A DNA stretch of 64,000 nt from Clostridia bacterium (GTDB lineage Bacteria > Bacillota > Clostridia > Oscillospirales > Acutalibacteraceae), in assembly GCA_017531385.1 (NCBI GenBank), contig JAFXLD010000099.1, forward strand, positions 1 to 64,000, given 5' to 3'. This document shows, piece by piece, positions 35,173-44,540 of this stretch (within the stretch, counting starts at the first letter, position 1; each line of letters opens with the position of its first letter). The position numbers were made by a program, and so were the translations under genes. The notes below the pieces were generated by a model, which ran no database searches, had not been told where the DNA came from, and was given only the letters and a program-made list of their open reading frames with translations.

Positions 35173-37170
35173 TTAATCCTCCTTTTTATTGTTTCTGAGT
35201 TGATTCTTTTTTGCAAATTCTTCAACAATTTCCTGTAACATTTCATTTGCGTTATCAACCGATGTATCTTTAAGCTGTGCGGCAGCCATTGTATGATGAC
35301 CGCCTCCTCCTAACTTTTCCATAATAATCTGAACATTTACTCTTCCGTATGATCTTGCAGAGATTGAAACAGCATTATCACCTGTTGCAAAAACAACGAA
35401 TGAAGCATCGACATCTTCAATATTCAGAAGATCATCGGCTGCCTTTGCAGCAGCAAGACGAATTGACGGGTCTTTATTTTCCGTTTTTGCAAATGCAAAA
35501 TTCCCTTTTATCTGGGCATTATTGACAATCTGACTGATAATTGCATTTTCTTCAACCGTCGCAGCAAAAAGCTTTCTGACAGTAATTGTATCTGCACCAT
35601 TATCACGGAGATATGCAGCAGCTTCAAACGTTCTTACACCTGTTTTGAGTGTAAAATTCTTTGTGTCAAGATAAATACCGGAAAGAAGTGCTTCAGAAGC
35701 TTCTTTTGATAACATGGGCTTTGACGGCATGTATCTGATAAGCTCTGTAACCATTTCACTGGCGGAAGATGAATTTGGTTCATGATACAGAATAAGTGCA
35801 TCAGAAATATAGTCAACAGACATTCTGTGATGATCAATAACTACTTTCTTTACTGCCTTTTCAGCAAGCTCCGGACAATCAGTAAAGCCTGAACGCATAA
35901 CATCAGTAATAATAACGAGTGTTTCATCTTCAAGTTCGGAAAGAGCTTTATTTACAGAAACAAACACAGAAGCATTGCCGGTATCTTTATAATAATCAAG
36001 AAGCGGCTTTGCCATTGTATTCTTTTCATCGATAACGATTTTCACATCAATGCCCAGTTGTTGAACAGCTTCAGAAATACCGATAGAAGAACCTAATGCA
36101 TCAAGGTCAACATTTTTGTGTCCCATAATCAGAACATTTGAAGAATGTTTTATAAGCTCTTCTATTGACCCCGCAACGATTCTGGACTGAACCTGATTAC
36201 GACTTTCAACACCTGTTGCAATACCGCCGAAAAATTCATAATTGTCATTATCATTAATAACAACCTGATCTCCGCCTCTGCCTCTTGCCATATCCAGAGA
36301 TTTTCTTGCTGCAGATTCACAGGCAGACAGCTCATTGCCCGTTGCGATTCCTACCGACAATGTCAGTCCCGTGGAAATACCTTCCAACCGGTAATCTCTT
36401 ATAGTATCAAGAATGTCAAAGCCTGCTTTTTTCATCTGTTCAAAAACAGAATGCTCAACAACAACAAAAAATCTTCCGTCACCTGTTTTTCTGAGAATAC
36501 ACATGTAGTGAGTAAACCAAGAAATAATCATACCTTCAGCATCACTGAGAAGTGAAGAAAATGCATTCTGTGAAATTTTGGAAGAAACATCATCCATTCC
36601 GTCAACAGAAACTATCATTATAACAGGTCTGGTCTCATCGTATTTTTCAACAATGTTTTTATAGTATGTATCATCTATAAAATAAAAAACATACTTTTCA
36701 CTTGATGTATCAACAAGCTCTGATAAATACACCGTATATCTTTTGCCGTTATAAGTTGCATTAAATGAACCTTTATTTAAACTGCTCTCAATCTTTTCCT
36801 GCGGAATGAAGTTTTTTATCTGCTTGTTTGTAAGCCCTTTTTCACCAAGAAGCTCCAACTCAAACAGATTATTATACCATACTATTCCACCGTCTTTATC
36901 ACAAACAACAAACGGCAACGGAATGCTCGACACTCTGTCCTCATCATTTGATACAATATGGGAATTCAGAATTTCAACAGTCTTTTTCAGATCATTGAAA
37001 TTCCTTTTTTCCGCAAAATATACAAGAACAGCAAGCAACAAGCCGAGTACGAGCTCCGCATATGCTATTATATATTGATTAAGATAAAATGAAGTCACCG
37101 AAACTGACAGTGAAAATAATATAACAACAGGAAACATAGGGTGAAGCTTCAGAAAATCCCTCAATCTCAT
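35173..37170 (-). CDS. gdpP: Cyclic-di-AMP phosphodiesterase GdpP
   Basis: A 665-residue membrane enzyme that hydrolyses c-di-AMP, a signal for osmotic and wall homeostasis. Two membrane helices (about 12-55), a PAS-like domain (80-155), a degenerate GGDEF domain (180-300, without the GGDEF signature), and the DHH/DHHA1 catalytic module with GHKNVDLDALGSS near residue 350, VVIDHHR near 430, and GGGGHHTMA near 625. Full length and order match GdpP/YybT. It sits between rnj and rplI. Confidence 0.95.
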   Translation of the reverse strand: MRLRDFLKLHPMFPVVILFSLSVSVTSFYLNQYIIAYAELVLGLLLAVLVYFAEKRNFNDLKKTVEILNSHIVSNDEDRVSSIPLPFVVCDKDGGIVWYNNLFELELLGEKGLTNKQIKNFIPQEKIESSLNKGSFNATYNGKRYTVYLSELVDTSSEKYVFYFIDDTYYKNIVEKYDETRPVIMIVSVDGMDDVSSKISQNAFSSLLSDAEGMIISWFTHYMCILRKTGDGRFFVVVEHSVFEQMKKAGFDILDTIRDYRLEGISTGLTLSVGIATGNELSACESAARKSLDMARGRGGDQVVINDNDNYEFFGGIATGVESRNQVQSRIVAGSIEELIKHSSNVLIMGHKNVDLDALGSSIGISEAVQQLGIDVKIVIDEKNTMAKPLLDYYKDTGNASVFVSVNKALSELEDETLVIITDVMRSGFTDCPELAEKAVKKVVIDHHRMSVDYISDALILYHEPNSSSASEMVTELIRYMPSKPMLSKEASEALLSGIYLDTKNFTLKTGVRTFEAAAYLRDNGADTITVRKLFAATVEENAIISQIVNNAQIKGNFAFAKTENKDPSIRLAAAKAADDLLNIEDVDASFVVFATGDNAVSISARSYGRVNVQIIMEKLGGGGHHTMAAAQLKDTSVDNANEMLQEIVEEFAKKNQLRNNKKED

Positions 37171-37201
37171 ATCTTTTTATCCTTTCAATAGAAATGGAAA
37201 A

Positions 37202-39037
37202 CTATATCTCCTGAATAACAGGAATAACAACAGGACTGCGCTTTGTTTTTTCATACATAAACTTAAGCACTTCATCCTTGATTCTGCCTTTAAGTGAATT
37301 TATATCGCGTTTTCTTGAATCAGCATATTTATCGAGGATTCGGATAACGATGTCTTCAGCCTCTCTGAAAAGCTCCGAAGATTCTTTCACAAAAACAAAG
37401 CCTCTTGAATGAATCTCAGGCGAACAGAGATTATATCCTGTTGCCGAATCAATAACAGCGGACACAACAATAACTCCGTCTTCGGAAAGAAGTTTTCTTT
37501 CACGAAGAACAAGACTTCCCACATCACCGACACCGTAACCGTCAACAAAAACATTTCCCGCAGGAACATCACCAACAGTATACTGATGGTCAGATATAAA
37601 CGATATTTCAGTGCCGTTTGATGCCATAATTATATTATCAGTTGCTACACCCATTGCTTCACCAAGCATTGCGTGTTTTCTTAAATGCTTCTGTTCGCCA
37701 TGAACAGGTATGAAAAACTTGGGTTTAACAAGACCCAATATCAACTTTTGTTCTTCCTGACAGGCATGACCTGAAACATGAACCTCATACATCCGCTCAT
37801 AAACTACGTTTGCACCAAGCTTCATTAATTCATTAACAACATTGCCGACCGTTTTTTCATTGCCGGGAATAGGTGTTGCAGAAATAATAACATAGTCATT
37901 AGGACCGACGGACACTTTTCTGTGGTCAGACATCGCCATTCTTGTCAGCGCAGACATAGGTTCGCCCTGACTGCCTGTTGTTATTATGACAAGTTCTTCG
38001 TCGGCATACTGTTTTACGGCATCAATGCCGATTATTATTCCCTCTGGAACATCAAGATAGCCCAGTTCCTGACTGATAGCAACAACATTTTCAAGACTTC
38101 TGCCTGAAAGTGCAACTTTTCTGCCAAGCGATGCTGCAACATTTATGATCTGCTGAACACGATGGATATTTGATGCAAAGGTAGCAACAATAAGTCTTCT
38201 TGAACCTGCTCTTCTGAAAAGGTTTTCAAAGGACTCTCCTACCTTTTTTTCACTTTCTGTATATCCGCCTCTTTCTGCATTTGTTGAATCAGAAAGAAGA
38301 CAAAGAACCCCTTCGTTTCCGAGCTGACCAAGACGGGCAAGATTCATCATTTCGCCATCTATAGGAGTGCTGTCAATTTTGAAATCACCTGTATGAAGAA
38401 TCACACCATCCTTACATCTGATTGCAAATGCAAGTGAATCCGGTATGGAATGGTTAACATGAATGGCTTCAACAGAAAATTCACCGATTTTTATTACATC
38501 ATCGGGCTTTATGGGATTAAGCTTAACTTTGGAAAAAATCTTTGCTTCTCTGAGCTTATATTCAATCAGACCAAGTGTAAGTTTTGTTGAATAAACAGGT
38601 GCACTGACAACTCTTAAAAGATAAGACAAGCCTCCGATATGATCTTCATGACCATGTGTAACAAATATTGCTTTTACTTTATCAGCATTTTTTTCAAGAT
38701 ACGTAAAATCAGGAATAACGAGGTCAATACCCGGCATTGATGCGTCGGGAAAAGCAAGGCCACAGTCAATAACAATTATTTCGTTATTATATTCAATAAC
38801 AGTAAGATTTTTGCCAACCTCATTAAGTCCGCCGAGAAATGCTATTTTTACTGGACATGCAAACTTATCATCTGCAGGTTTTTGCTGTTTTTTACGATAC
38901 TGTAAACCTGCTTGTTTTTTTGTTCTGGACGCCTGTTGTTTTCCGGAAGTCTTCACATTTTTATAAAACTTTCCGTAACGTTTGACCTTTTCTGTATCCT
39001 TTCTTGCTGTATCTTTATTTTGTTTTTGATTACTCAA
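37202..39037 (-). CDS. rnj: Ribonuclease J
   Basis: A 611-residue metallo-beta-lactamase/beta-CASP RNase that matures rRNA and degrades mRNA from the 5' end. A Lys/Gln-rich N-terminal extension of about 60 residues precedes the nuclease core (GGLNEVGKN, VTHGHEDHIGG zinc motif, HTGDFKID), the beta-CASP domain and a C-terminal domain. TTG at 39037 with AAGGAG seven bases before it is the start. Promoter at 39139-39167 lies within the end of the preceding gene; a hairpin in the 95-base leader may bear on stability. Confidence 0.95.
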   Translation of the reverse strand: MSNQKQNKDTARKDTEKVKRYGKFYKNVKTSGKQQASRTKKQAGLQYRKKQQKPADDKFACPVKIAFLGGLNEVGKNLTVIEYNNEIIVIDCGLAFPDASMPGIDLVIPDFTYLEKNADKVKAIFVTHGHEDHIGGLSYLLRVVSAPVYSTKLTLGLIEYKLREAKIFSKVKLNPIKPDDVIKIGEFSVEAIHVNHSIPDSLAFAIRCKDGVILHTGDFKIDSTPIDGEMMNLARLGQLGNEGVLCLLSDSTNAERGGYTESEKKVGESFENLFRRAGSRRLIVATFASNIHRVQQIINVAASLGRKVALSGRSLENVVAISQELGYLDVPEGIIIGIDAVKQYADEELVIITTGSQGEPMSALTRMAMSDHRKVSVGPNDYVIISATPIPGNEKTVGNVVNELMKLGANVVYERMYEVHVSGHACQEEQKLILGLVKPKFFIPVHGEQKHLRKHAMLGEAMGVATDNIIMASNGTEISFISDHQYTVGDVPAGNVFVDGYGVGDVGSLVLRERKLLSEDGVIVVSAVIDSATGYNLCSPEIHSRGFVFVKESSELFREAEDIVIRILDKYADSRKRDINSLKGRIKDEVLKFMYEKTKRSPVVIPVIQEI

Positions 39038-39073
39038 TTTAAGACTCCTTTTGTCATTTTTTTTGTGTATGTA

Positions 39074-39092
39074 AAGCCTCCTGCTGAGGCTT
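39074..39092 (-). promoter_or_regulatory. Hairpin in the rnj leader
   Basis: Arms AAGCCTC and GAGGCTT with loop CTGCT, about 40 bases after the predicted transcription start; no T tract on the minus strand. Confidence 0.5.
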
Positions 39093-39138
39093 AAAAATAT
39101 TAAAATTTATTATAATCATAATAACCCATGATATTGTT

Positions 39139-39167
39139 ATTTTACACTTATTGTTTCTTATTGTCAA
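39139..39167 (-). promoter_or_regulatory. Promoter of the rnj-gdpP-rplI-dnaB-tilS-ftsH group
   Basis: TTGACA at 39167-39162, 17 bases, TAAAAT at 39144-39139; it overlaps the last codons of the upstream gene. Confidence 0.75.
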
Positions 39168-41466
39168 TAGTATCGGGTGTTATTTTATTTTCAGTAGCAA
39201 TACAGATTTCCTGTGCAGCCTCCATTGATTCTGCTTCAGCAACGATTCTTATGTGTCTGCCGGCACCCGTTCTTGTAACGGTTACATAACCGTTTCCGAG
39301 CGCTTTTCTGAGACCTTGTGTTTCATTATCCACGGTCATTCCGAGTATTCCGGCAAGCCTTGATGGTGACACATTGCAAATTACTGTTTTTGATGCAATA
39401 TTGAACTCAGGCAATTCACTGACAAGATCACACAATTTTTTGTTTTGCTTTTTCATCAGTTTTATCACATTAAAAACAAGGGACAATCCGTCATAAGCCC
39501 ACAGATTTCTTCTAGCACTCAATGTGACATTTTCATCAAACGTTGTCATAGAAGAGTTTCCTACTCTGTAAACATTTTTACCGTTTTTCTCGGCAATATT
39601 ATCAATAAATGCAGGAGCATCAAAAGATATGCAGATATCATGCCCGTTTGAAAGTGCATCGGAAGCACATATTGCTACCAACTTTTCATGCATTACCAAT
39701 TTTCCGTTTTCATCTTTTGCTGTAACATTTTTTCCCGAATAGGCGATATTGAATTCAGGCAGTTCTCTCTTATAGCAACCGAGCCAATAAAAACATTTAT
39801 CAGCGGCATTTTTTATCATCGGATTTGTACTTTTTACCGTTGCGCATGAACCAGAAATACTCTCACCTGCAAAAGCCAGCAGTTGTCCCTGATATATCTG
39901 CGAAACAGCACTCATATCATTGATTTCATTGCATTTATCACCACATGCTCTTCTGAAATCACTTCGTTTATATCTGTTTTCAATTTCTCTTTCATGTTTG
40001 CGTGCAAGAGGTAATCCGTATTCACCGAACAGTCTGATATCAGTTTTTTGTTCATCAGCATGAATAAAAATACCGCTGTCAAGCGAGCAGAATGAAACAA
40101 AAAATCCCATCTGACTTTCAAAACTTTCACCAAAATCAAATATCCTGCTGCCTGTGGAAATAAGACCTGACAAAACTGCCATTGCAAGTGCTTTTGATTC
40201 ACGGGAACTGTCATATCCGATTCCGACTTTTCCTCCGCAGGACGAACTTCCCAATGCTTCGCCGATTCTGCAACATCTTTCGGGAGACATTTCAGAAAAT
40301 GTTGATCCGCAAATTCCGTCAGAAGACAGCAAATCGTATTCACTCTTGCCGTCACGGAGGTTATCGGTGAGCACCGAACGGTACGGTATATGCTTTTCCG
40401 GCCACACAAGGACATGATTTGATACAGTTGAACCGCTTTCAATTGTACAACCGTCACCGACACATGAACCTTCAAGACAAACAGTATTTCTCTTAAGCAG
40501 ACACTTTTTGCCGATTACTGCACCTATCACATCGCAGTTACCGCCGATATTACTGTTATCCATAATAACAGACCTTTTAATTCTGGTATTTTCTCCCACA
40601 ACAGTATTATCTTCAATAACAGAAAATGGTCCGATTGTACTGCCGTTTCCGATTTTTACATTTTTGCCGAAATATACAGGAGGGACGATTTCAAAATTTC
40701 CTTTAGGACAACCGTATGGTGCAAAAATTCCGTTTCTTCCGTCAGGTAATTCAATATTTACTTTGTGTGCCATAATATCACGCACGCACATTCTAAGGCT
40801 CTTGAAGTCTCCAATATCACACCAATAATTCTCTGTCTGATATCCGAAAAGACGTTTACCTTCATTCATAAGTGAGGGAAAAAAGTCATTTGCAAAGTCA
40901 TATTCTGAATTATCCGGAATCAAAGACAGAATTGCAGGATTTATAATATATATACCCGTATTTGCAAGATTTGACGCAGCATGGCTCCAGTCAGGTTTTT
41001 CACAAAAGCTGTCAACTGCACCGTTTCTTGTAAGATTCACCGTCCCGTATTCTCCGGGATCATCAACAACAGAACATACAATTGTTGCATCAGCCATTAT
41101 ACTTTTGTGATAAAGCATAACTTTTGACAATTCAATATCGCATATGCAGTCACCGCTGATTACAATAAAAGGTTCATCCCAGTTTTTGGCAGCATTTTTG
41201 ACACATCCTGCAGTGCCAAGCACTTTATCTTCTTCAATACAATAAAGCTTTGCTTCATTAATATTAAGATCTTCTATATAATTTTCAATATCTTCGGAAC
41301 GGTATCGTGAAGTCACGGCGATTTCATCAAATCCGTTTTTAACAAGTAAATCAATAATATATCCGATTACGGGTTTACCCATAATTTTTATCATCGGCTT
41401 AGGTCTTGTGCAGGTCAGCGGACGAAGTCTTGAGCCTTCTCCTCCTGCCATAACAACAGCTTTCAT
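39148..41466 (-). CDS. NDP-sugar pyrophosphorylase fused to a degenerate phosphomannomutase domain
   Basis: A 772-residue fusion. Residues 1-235 are a nucleotidyltransferase like mannose-1-phosphate guanylyltransferase (MAGGEGSRLRPLT, KPMIKIMGKP, SGDCICD with the metal Asp). Residues 250-370 form a left-handed beta helix of hexapeptide repeats. From about 385 the alpha-D-phosphohexomutase fold follows, but the phosphoserine loop (usually TASHNP) reads IHADEQKTD, and no DGDxDR metal loop is visible. The pyrophosphorylase part should be active, making GDP-mannose or another NDP-sugar; the mutase part is probably structural or regulatory. The related family is widespread in Firmicutes and cyanobacteria. 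Confidence 0.85.
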   Translation of the reverse strand: MKAVVMAGGEGSRLRPLTCTRPKPMIKIMGKPVIGYIIDLLVKNGFDEIAVTSRYRSEDIENYIEDLNINEAKLYCIEEDKVLGTAGCVKNAAKNWDEPFIVISGDCICDIELSKVMLYHKSIMADATIVCSVVDDPGEYGTVNLTRNGAVDSFCEKPDWSHAASNLANTGIYIINPAILSLIPDNSEYDFANDFFPSLMNEGKRLFGYQTENYWCDIGDFKSLRMCVRDIMAHKVNIELPDGRNGIFAPYGCPKGNFEIVPPVYFGKNVKIGNGSTIGPFSVIEDNTVVGENTRIKRSVIMDNSNIGGNCDVIGAVIGKKCLLKRNTVCLEGSCVGDGCTIESGSTVSNHVLVWPEKHIPYRSVLTDNLRDGKSEYDLLSSDGICGSTFSEMSPERCCRIGEALGSSSCGGKVGIGYDSSRESKALAMAVLSGLISTGSRIFDFGESFESQMGFFVSFCSLDSGIFIHADEQKTDIRLFGEYGLPLARKHEREIENRYKRSDFRRACGDKCNEINDMSAVSQIYQGQLLAFAGESISGSCATVKSTNPMIKNAADKCFYWLGCYKRELPEFNIAYSGKNVTAKDENGKLVMHEKLVAICASDALSNGHDICISFDAPAFIDNIAEKNGKNVYRVGNSSMTTFDENVTLSARRNLWAYDGLSLVFNVIKLMKKQNKKLCDLVSELPEFNIASKTVICNVSPSRLAGILGMTVDNETQGLRKALGNGYVTVTRTGAGRHIRIVAEAESMEAAQEICIATENKITPDTIDNKKQ

Positions 41467-41538
41467 TTCTCATTCTCCTACAAATATTTTTTATGTATCT
41501 TTATTATTCACAGTAAGCTTCAAAATAATCATTTGCTA

Positions 41539-41567
41539 TTTACTTATGAAAAAATTTTTGGTATAAT
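41539..41567 (+). promoter_or_regulatory. Promoter of rnhA
   Basis: TTTACT at 41539-41544, 17 bases, TATAAT at 41562-41567. Confidence 0.6.
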
Positions 41568-41590
41568 AACCAAGGAAATGAGGATGAAAT

Positions 41591-42031
41591 ATGCAAGACA
41601 AAGTAACGATATATACAGACGGTGCATGCTCAGGAAATCCCGGTCCGGGCGGTTGGTGTGCAATTTTAAAAGCAGGAAAATATGAAAAAGAAATTTCGGG
41701 CGGAAGCTCTGACACTACAAATAACAGAATGGAGCTGACAGCCGTTATTGAAGGTCTTAAGGCACTAAAAAGACCATGTGATGTCACCGTTGTTTCCGAT
41801 TCAAAATATGTCTGCGATGCAGTGCTTCAAGGCTGGGTTTACGGTTGGAAGAAAAAGGGCTGGAAAAAAAGCGACGGCAAACCTGCACTGAATGTGGATT
41901 TATGGGAAGAACTACTGACTCTTCTCAGTACACACAATGTCGAATTCAACTGGATAAAAGGTCACGCAGGACATCCCAAAAACGAAAGATGCGATAAAAA
42001 GGCAGTTGAGGAATATCAGAAATATTTATAA
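41591..42031 (+). CDS. rnhA: Ribonuclease HI
   Basis: A 146-residue enzyme that cuts RNA in RNA:DNA hybrids, removing R-loops and Okazaki primers. The four acidic residues are all present: Asp in [15 protein letters not shown], Glu in [11 protein letters not shown], Asp in VVSDSKYV, and Asp in NERCDKKA; the basic protrusion [11 protein letters not shown] is retained. GAGGA lies six bases before the ATG. Monocistronic, with a bidirectional terminator behind it. Confidence 0.96.
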   Translation: MQDKVTIYTDGACSGNPGPGGWCAILKAGKYEKEISGGSSDTTNNRMELTAVIEGLKALKRPCDVTVVSDSKYVCDAVLQGWVYGWKKKGWKKSDGKPALNVDLWEELLTLLSTHNVEFNWIKGHAGHPKNERCDKKAVEEYQKYL

Positions 42032-42057
42032 ATACATTATTATAATTGAACAAAAAA

Positions 42058-42090
42058 AACGGATACTCCGGAGAGTATCCGTTAATTTTT
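42058..42090. terminator. Bidirectional terminator between rnhA and khpA
   Basis: Perfect 11-base arms (42058-42068, 42073-42083) with T tracts on both strands; serves the two convergent units. Confidence 0.9.
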
Positions 42091-42101
42091 TTACTTTGGA
42101 A

Positions 42102-42335
42102 TCAGTCGATTTCAACCTGAATCTTCATGTCCTTACGGTTTGCAGTTGCACGCATAACAGTTCTGATAGCCTTAGCGATTCTTCCCTGTTTGCCGATAAC
42201 ACGACCCATGTCGTCAGCTGCAACATGAAGGTGGAACACTGTGATTCCTTCTTCGTTTACAGGATCAGTAACAACACTTACTTCTGCAGGTGCATCAACA
42301 AGACCCTGTGCAATAGCAACAAGTAATTCTTCCAT
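42102..42335 (-). CDS. khpA: RNA-binding KH-domain protein KhpA
   Basis: A 77-residue single KH domain with the GKQGR loop (VIGKQGRIAKAIR). KhpA pairs with KhpB/Jag to bind RNAs and affects cell division and elongation in studied Gram-positives. It sits directly after rpsP in the ffh operon, its standard place. GGGAGG precedes the ATG. Confidence 0.94.
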   Translation of the reverse strand: MEELLVAIAQGLVDAPAEVSVVTDPVNEEGITVFHLHVAADDMGRVIGKQGRIAKAIRTVMRATANRKDMKIQVEID

Positions 42336-42377
42336 TTTATTTTTCCTCCCTAAAAAATTCCTTACAAAGCAGAGCTC

Positions 42378-42626
42378 TTACTTCTCGATAATGCCCTGGT
42401 TTTTGAGAATTGATCTTACAGTATCAGTGGGCTGTGCGCCGTTACCGATCCACTTCTTTGCTGCTTCAGCATCAATTTTTACTGTTGCAGGCTCAGTTGT
42501 GGGGTTGTAATAACCGATCTCTTCGATGAATCTGCCGTCACGGGGATATCTTGAGTCTGCTACAACTACACGATAGAAGGGAGCCTTCTTTGCCCCCATA
42601 CGACGAAGACGAATTTTAACTGCCAT
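42378..42626 (-). CDS. rpsP: Ribosomal protein bS16
   Basis: An 82-residue small-subunit protein starting [26 protein letters not shown], the family hallmark, and ending after [17 protein letters not shown] precedes the ATG at 42626; the in-frame ATG five codons upstream overlaps it. Third gene of ylxM-ffh-rpsP-khpA. Confidence 0.98.
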   Translation of the reverse strand: MAVKIRLRRMGAKKAPFYRVVVADSRYPRDGRFIEEIGYYNPTTEPATVKIDAEAAKKWIGNGAQPTDTVRSILKNQGIIEK

Positions 42627-42690
42627 TGTATTTACCTCCAAATAAAATATACAAATTTAATATTTCAAACACTTCTGTGTGTTTTTACTA

Positions 42691-44049
42691 TTACATCGGC
42701 ATGCCGGGGAAACCACCGCCGCCCATCATGCCCTGCATCCTTCTCATTTTCTTTTTACTGCCTTTACCTGACATCTGCTTGAACATTTTCTGCATCTGAC
42801 GGTACTGAGAAAGAAGTCTGTTTACATCTTCAACCTGCATTCCGCAACCTGCAGCAATTCTGCGTTTTCGGGAAGGATTGATTATGTCGGGATTTGCTCT
42901 TTCTTTCGGTGTCATGGAATAAATGATTGCCGCAGTTTTGTCAAGCTGACGGTCATCAACATCAGCATCCTTTAATTTTTTACCGACACCGGGTATCATC
43001 GAAAGCAGATCTTTCATTGAACCCATTTTTTTAACTTCCTGAAGCTGGTCAAGCAAGTCATTAAGGTCAAATTTGTTTCTGCGAAGCTTTTCTTCAAGTT
43101 CAAGAGCTTTTTTCTCGTCAAGAGTCTGTTCAGCTTTTTCGATAAGAGAAAGAACATCACCCATGCCGAGGATTCTTGATGCCATTCTTTCGGGATGAAA
43201 AACATCAAGATCATCAAGCTTTTCGCCGACACCGACAAACTTGATGGGTTTGCCTGTAATAGCTCTTGCTGAAAGCGCTGCACCGCCTCGTGTATCACCG
43301 TCAAGCTTTGTGAGAACAAGACCGTCAATTCCGAGTGCATCATTGAAAGTAGAAGCAACATTTACTGCGTCCTGACCTGTCATAGAATCAACAACAAGGA
43401 GAATTTCATGAGGCTTGACTTCAGACTTGATATTCTTAAGTTCCTGCATAAGCTGTTCGTCAATGTGAAGACGACCTGCAGTATCAAGGAAAACATAGTC
43501 ATAGCCTTTGTCTTTAGCAAGTTTAAGAGCTTCTTTTGCTATTGTAACGGGGTTTGTGTTACCCATTTCAAAAACGGGAACATCTGCCTGTTCACCGACA
43601 ACCTGAAGCTGTTTTATAGCAGCAGGTCTGTAAACGTCACAAGCAACAAGTAACGGACGGTGCCCCTGCTTTTTAAGCATTTTAGTGATTTTAGCACTGT
43701 GGGTTGTTTTACCTGAACCCTGCAGACCGCACATCATAACAACTGTTGGCGGATGTGCCGCATTTGCAAGCTTTGCCTGAGTACCACCCATAAGGGCTGT
43801 AAGCTCTTCATTAACTATTTTAATAACCATCTGGGCTGGAGTAAGACTCTCCATAACCTTTGCACCGATAGCTTTGTTAGTAACGGATGTTGTGAAATCC
43901 TTTGCAACTTTATAGCTTACGTCAGCTTCAAGCAAAGCAAGACGGACTTCTCGCATCGCCTCTTTTACATCACTCTCTGAAAGGCTACCCTTACTTCTCA
44001 GCTTTTTAAACGCTGATTCAAGTCTGTCTGAAAGACCTTCAAATGCCAT
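42691..44049 (-). CDS. ffh: Signal recognition particle protein Ffh
   Basis: A 452-residue SRP GTPase that targets nascent membrane proteins. It has the N domain, G domain with GLQGSGKTTHSAK near residue 106, DTAGR and TKLDGDTRGGAA, and a Met-rich M domain that binds SRP RNA and signal sequences, ending in a Gly/Met-rich MMGGGGFPGMPM tail. No ffs RNA gene is seen in the window. It follows ylxM by 19 bases. Confidence 0.98.
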   Translation of the reverse strand: MAFEGLSDRLESAFKKLRSKGSLSESDVKEAMREVRLALLEADVSYKVAKDFTTSVTNKAIGAKVMESLTPAQMVIKIVNEELTALMGGTQAKLANAAHPPTVVMMCGLQGSGKTTHSAKITKMLKKQGHRPLLVACDVYRPAAIKQLQVVGEQADVPVFEMGNTNPVTIAKEALKLAKDKGYDYVFLDTAGRLHIDEQLMQELKNIKSEVKPHEILLVVDSMTGQDAVNVASTFNDALGIDGLVLTKLDGDTRGGAALSARAITGKPIKFVGVGEKLDDLDVFHPERMASRILGMGDVLSLIEKAEQTLDEKKALELEEKLRRNKFDLNDLLDQLQEVKKMGSMKDLLSMIPGVGKKLKDADVDDRQLDKTAAIIYSMTPKERANPDIINPSRKRRIAAGCGMQVEDVNRLLSQYRQMQKMFKQMSGKGSKKKMRRMQGMMGGGGFPGMPM

Positions 44050-44068
44050 TTTGATACCCCTTAATTAT

Positions 44069-44440
44069 TCATATCTCGGGGTCTGCGAGGTCAGCACAAA
44101 GTGACTGAATTTCAACTGTAAGGTCGTTGATTTCCCTCGAAAGACCGCATTTAAGATTTTCTTCATTGATTCTGCCTGCTTTTTCACTGATTTCTGAAAG
44201 TCCGGCTTTGACCTGCTCAAATCTTGCAACAAAGCCTACTCTTTCTTCCATCTCAACAAGCTGACTTTCGGCTCTCTTGATGGCATCTCGTACTCCCTGT
44301 CTTGTAATACCTGCATTTTCAGCTATCTCAGCAAGTGAAAGATCATCATTATAATAATAGCTTACAAAATCACGCTGTTTCTGAGTGAGCATTTCACCAT
44401 AAAAATCAAGAAGCATTATCATATCGAGATTTTTTGCCAT
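44069..44440 (-). CDS. ylxM: YlxM-family SRP-associated helix-turn-helix protein
   Basis: A 123-residue protein with a sigma-70 region 4-like helix-turn-helix (TQKQRDFVSYYYNDDLSLAEIAENAGITRQGVRDAIKR, residues 15-53) and a coiled-coil C-terminus. YlxM is found before ffh in Firmicutes and is linked to the signal recognition particle. AGAGGTGA precedes the ATG. It opens the operon behind a full consensus promoter. Confidence 0.93.
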   Translation of the reverse strand: MAKNLDMIMLLDFYGEMLTQKQRDFVSYYYNDDLSLAEIAENAGITRQGVRDAIKRAESQLVEMEERVGFVARFEQVKAGLSEISEKAGRINEENLKCGLSREINDLTVEIQSLCADLADPEI

Positions 44441-44463
44441 CAGAATTCACCTCTTCGCTGTAA

Positions 44464-44516
44464 AGATTTTTTGCTTTACAGTCGTGTATTATACAAGAAT
44501 AGACGATAAATGTCAA
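44464..44516 (-). promoter_or_regulatory. Consensus promoter and leader hairpin of the ylxM-ffh operon
   Basis: TTGACA at 44516-44511 and TATAAT at 44493-44488, 17-base spacer. Near the transcript start a perfect CTGTAAAG/CTTTACAG hairpin lies just upstream of the ribosome site (about 44459-44482). Confidence 0.82.
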
Positions 44517-44540
44517 TAGCAAATTTGAATTTTTTTGAAA

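Noticed and set aside
39074..39092. Terminator after the NDP-sugar pyrophosphorylase fusion gene
   Set aside because: The hairpin lacks a T tract on the minus strand and lies downstream of the rnj promoter, so it is treated as a leader hairpin.
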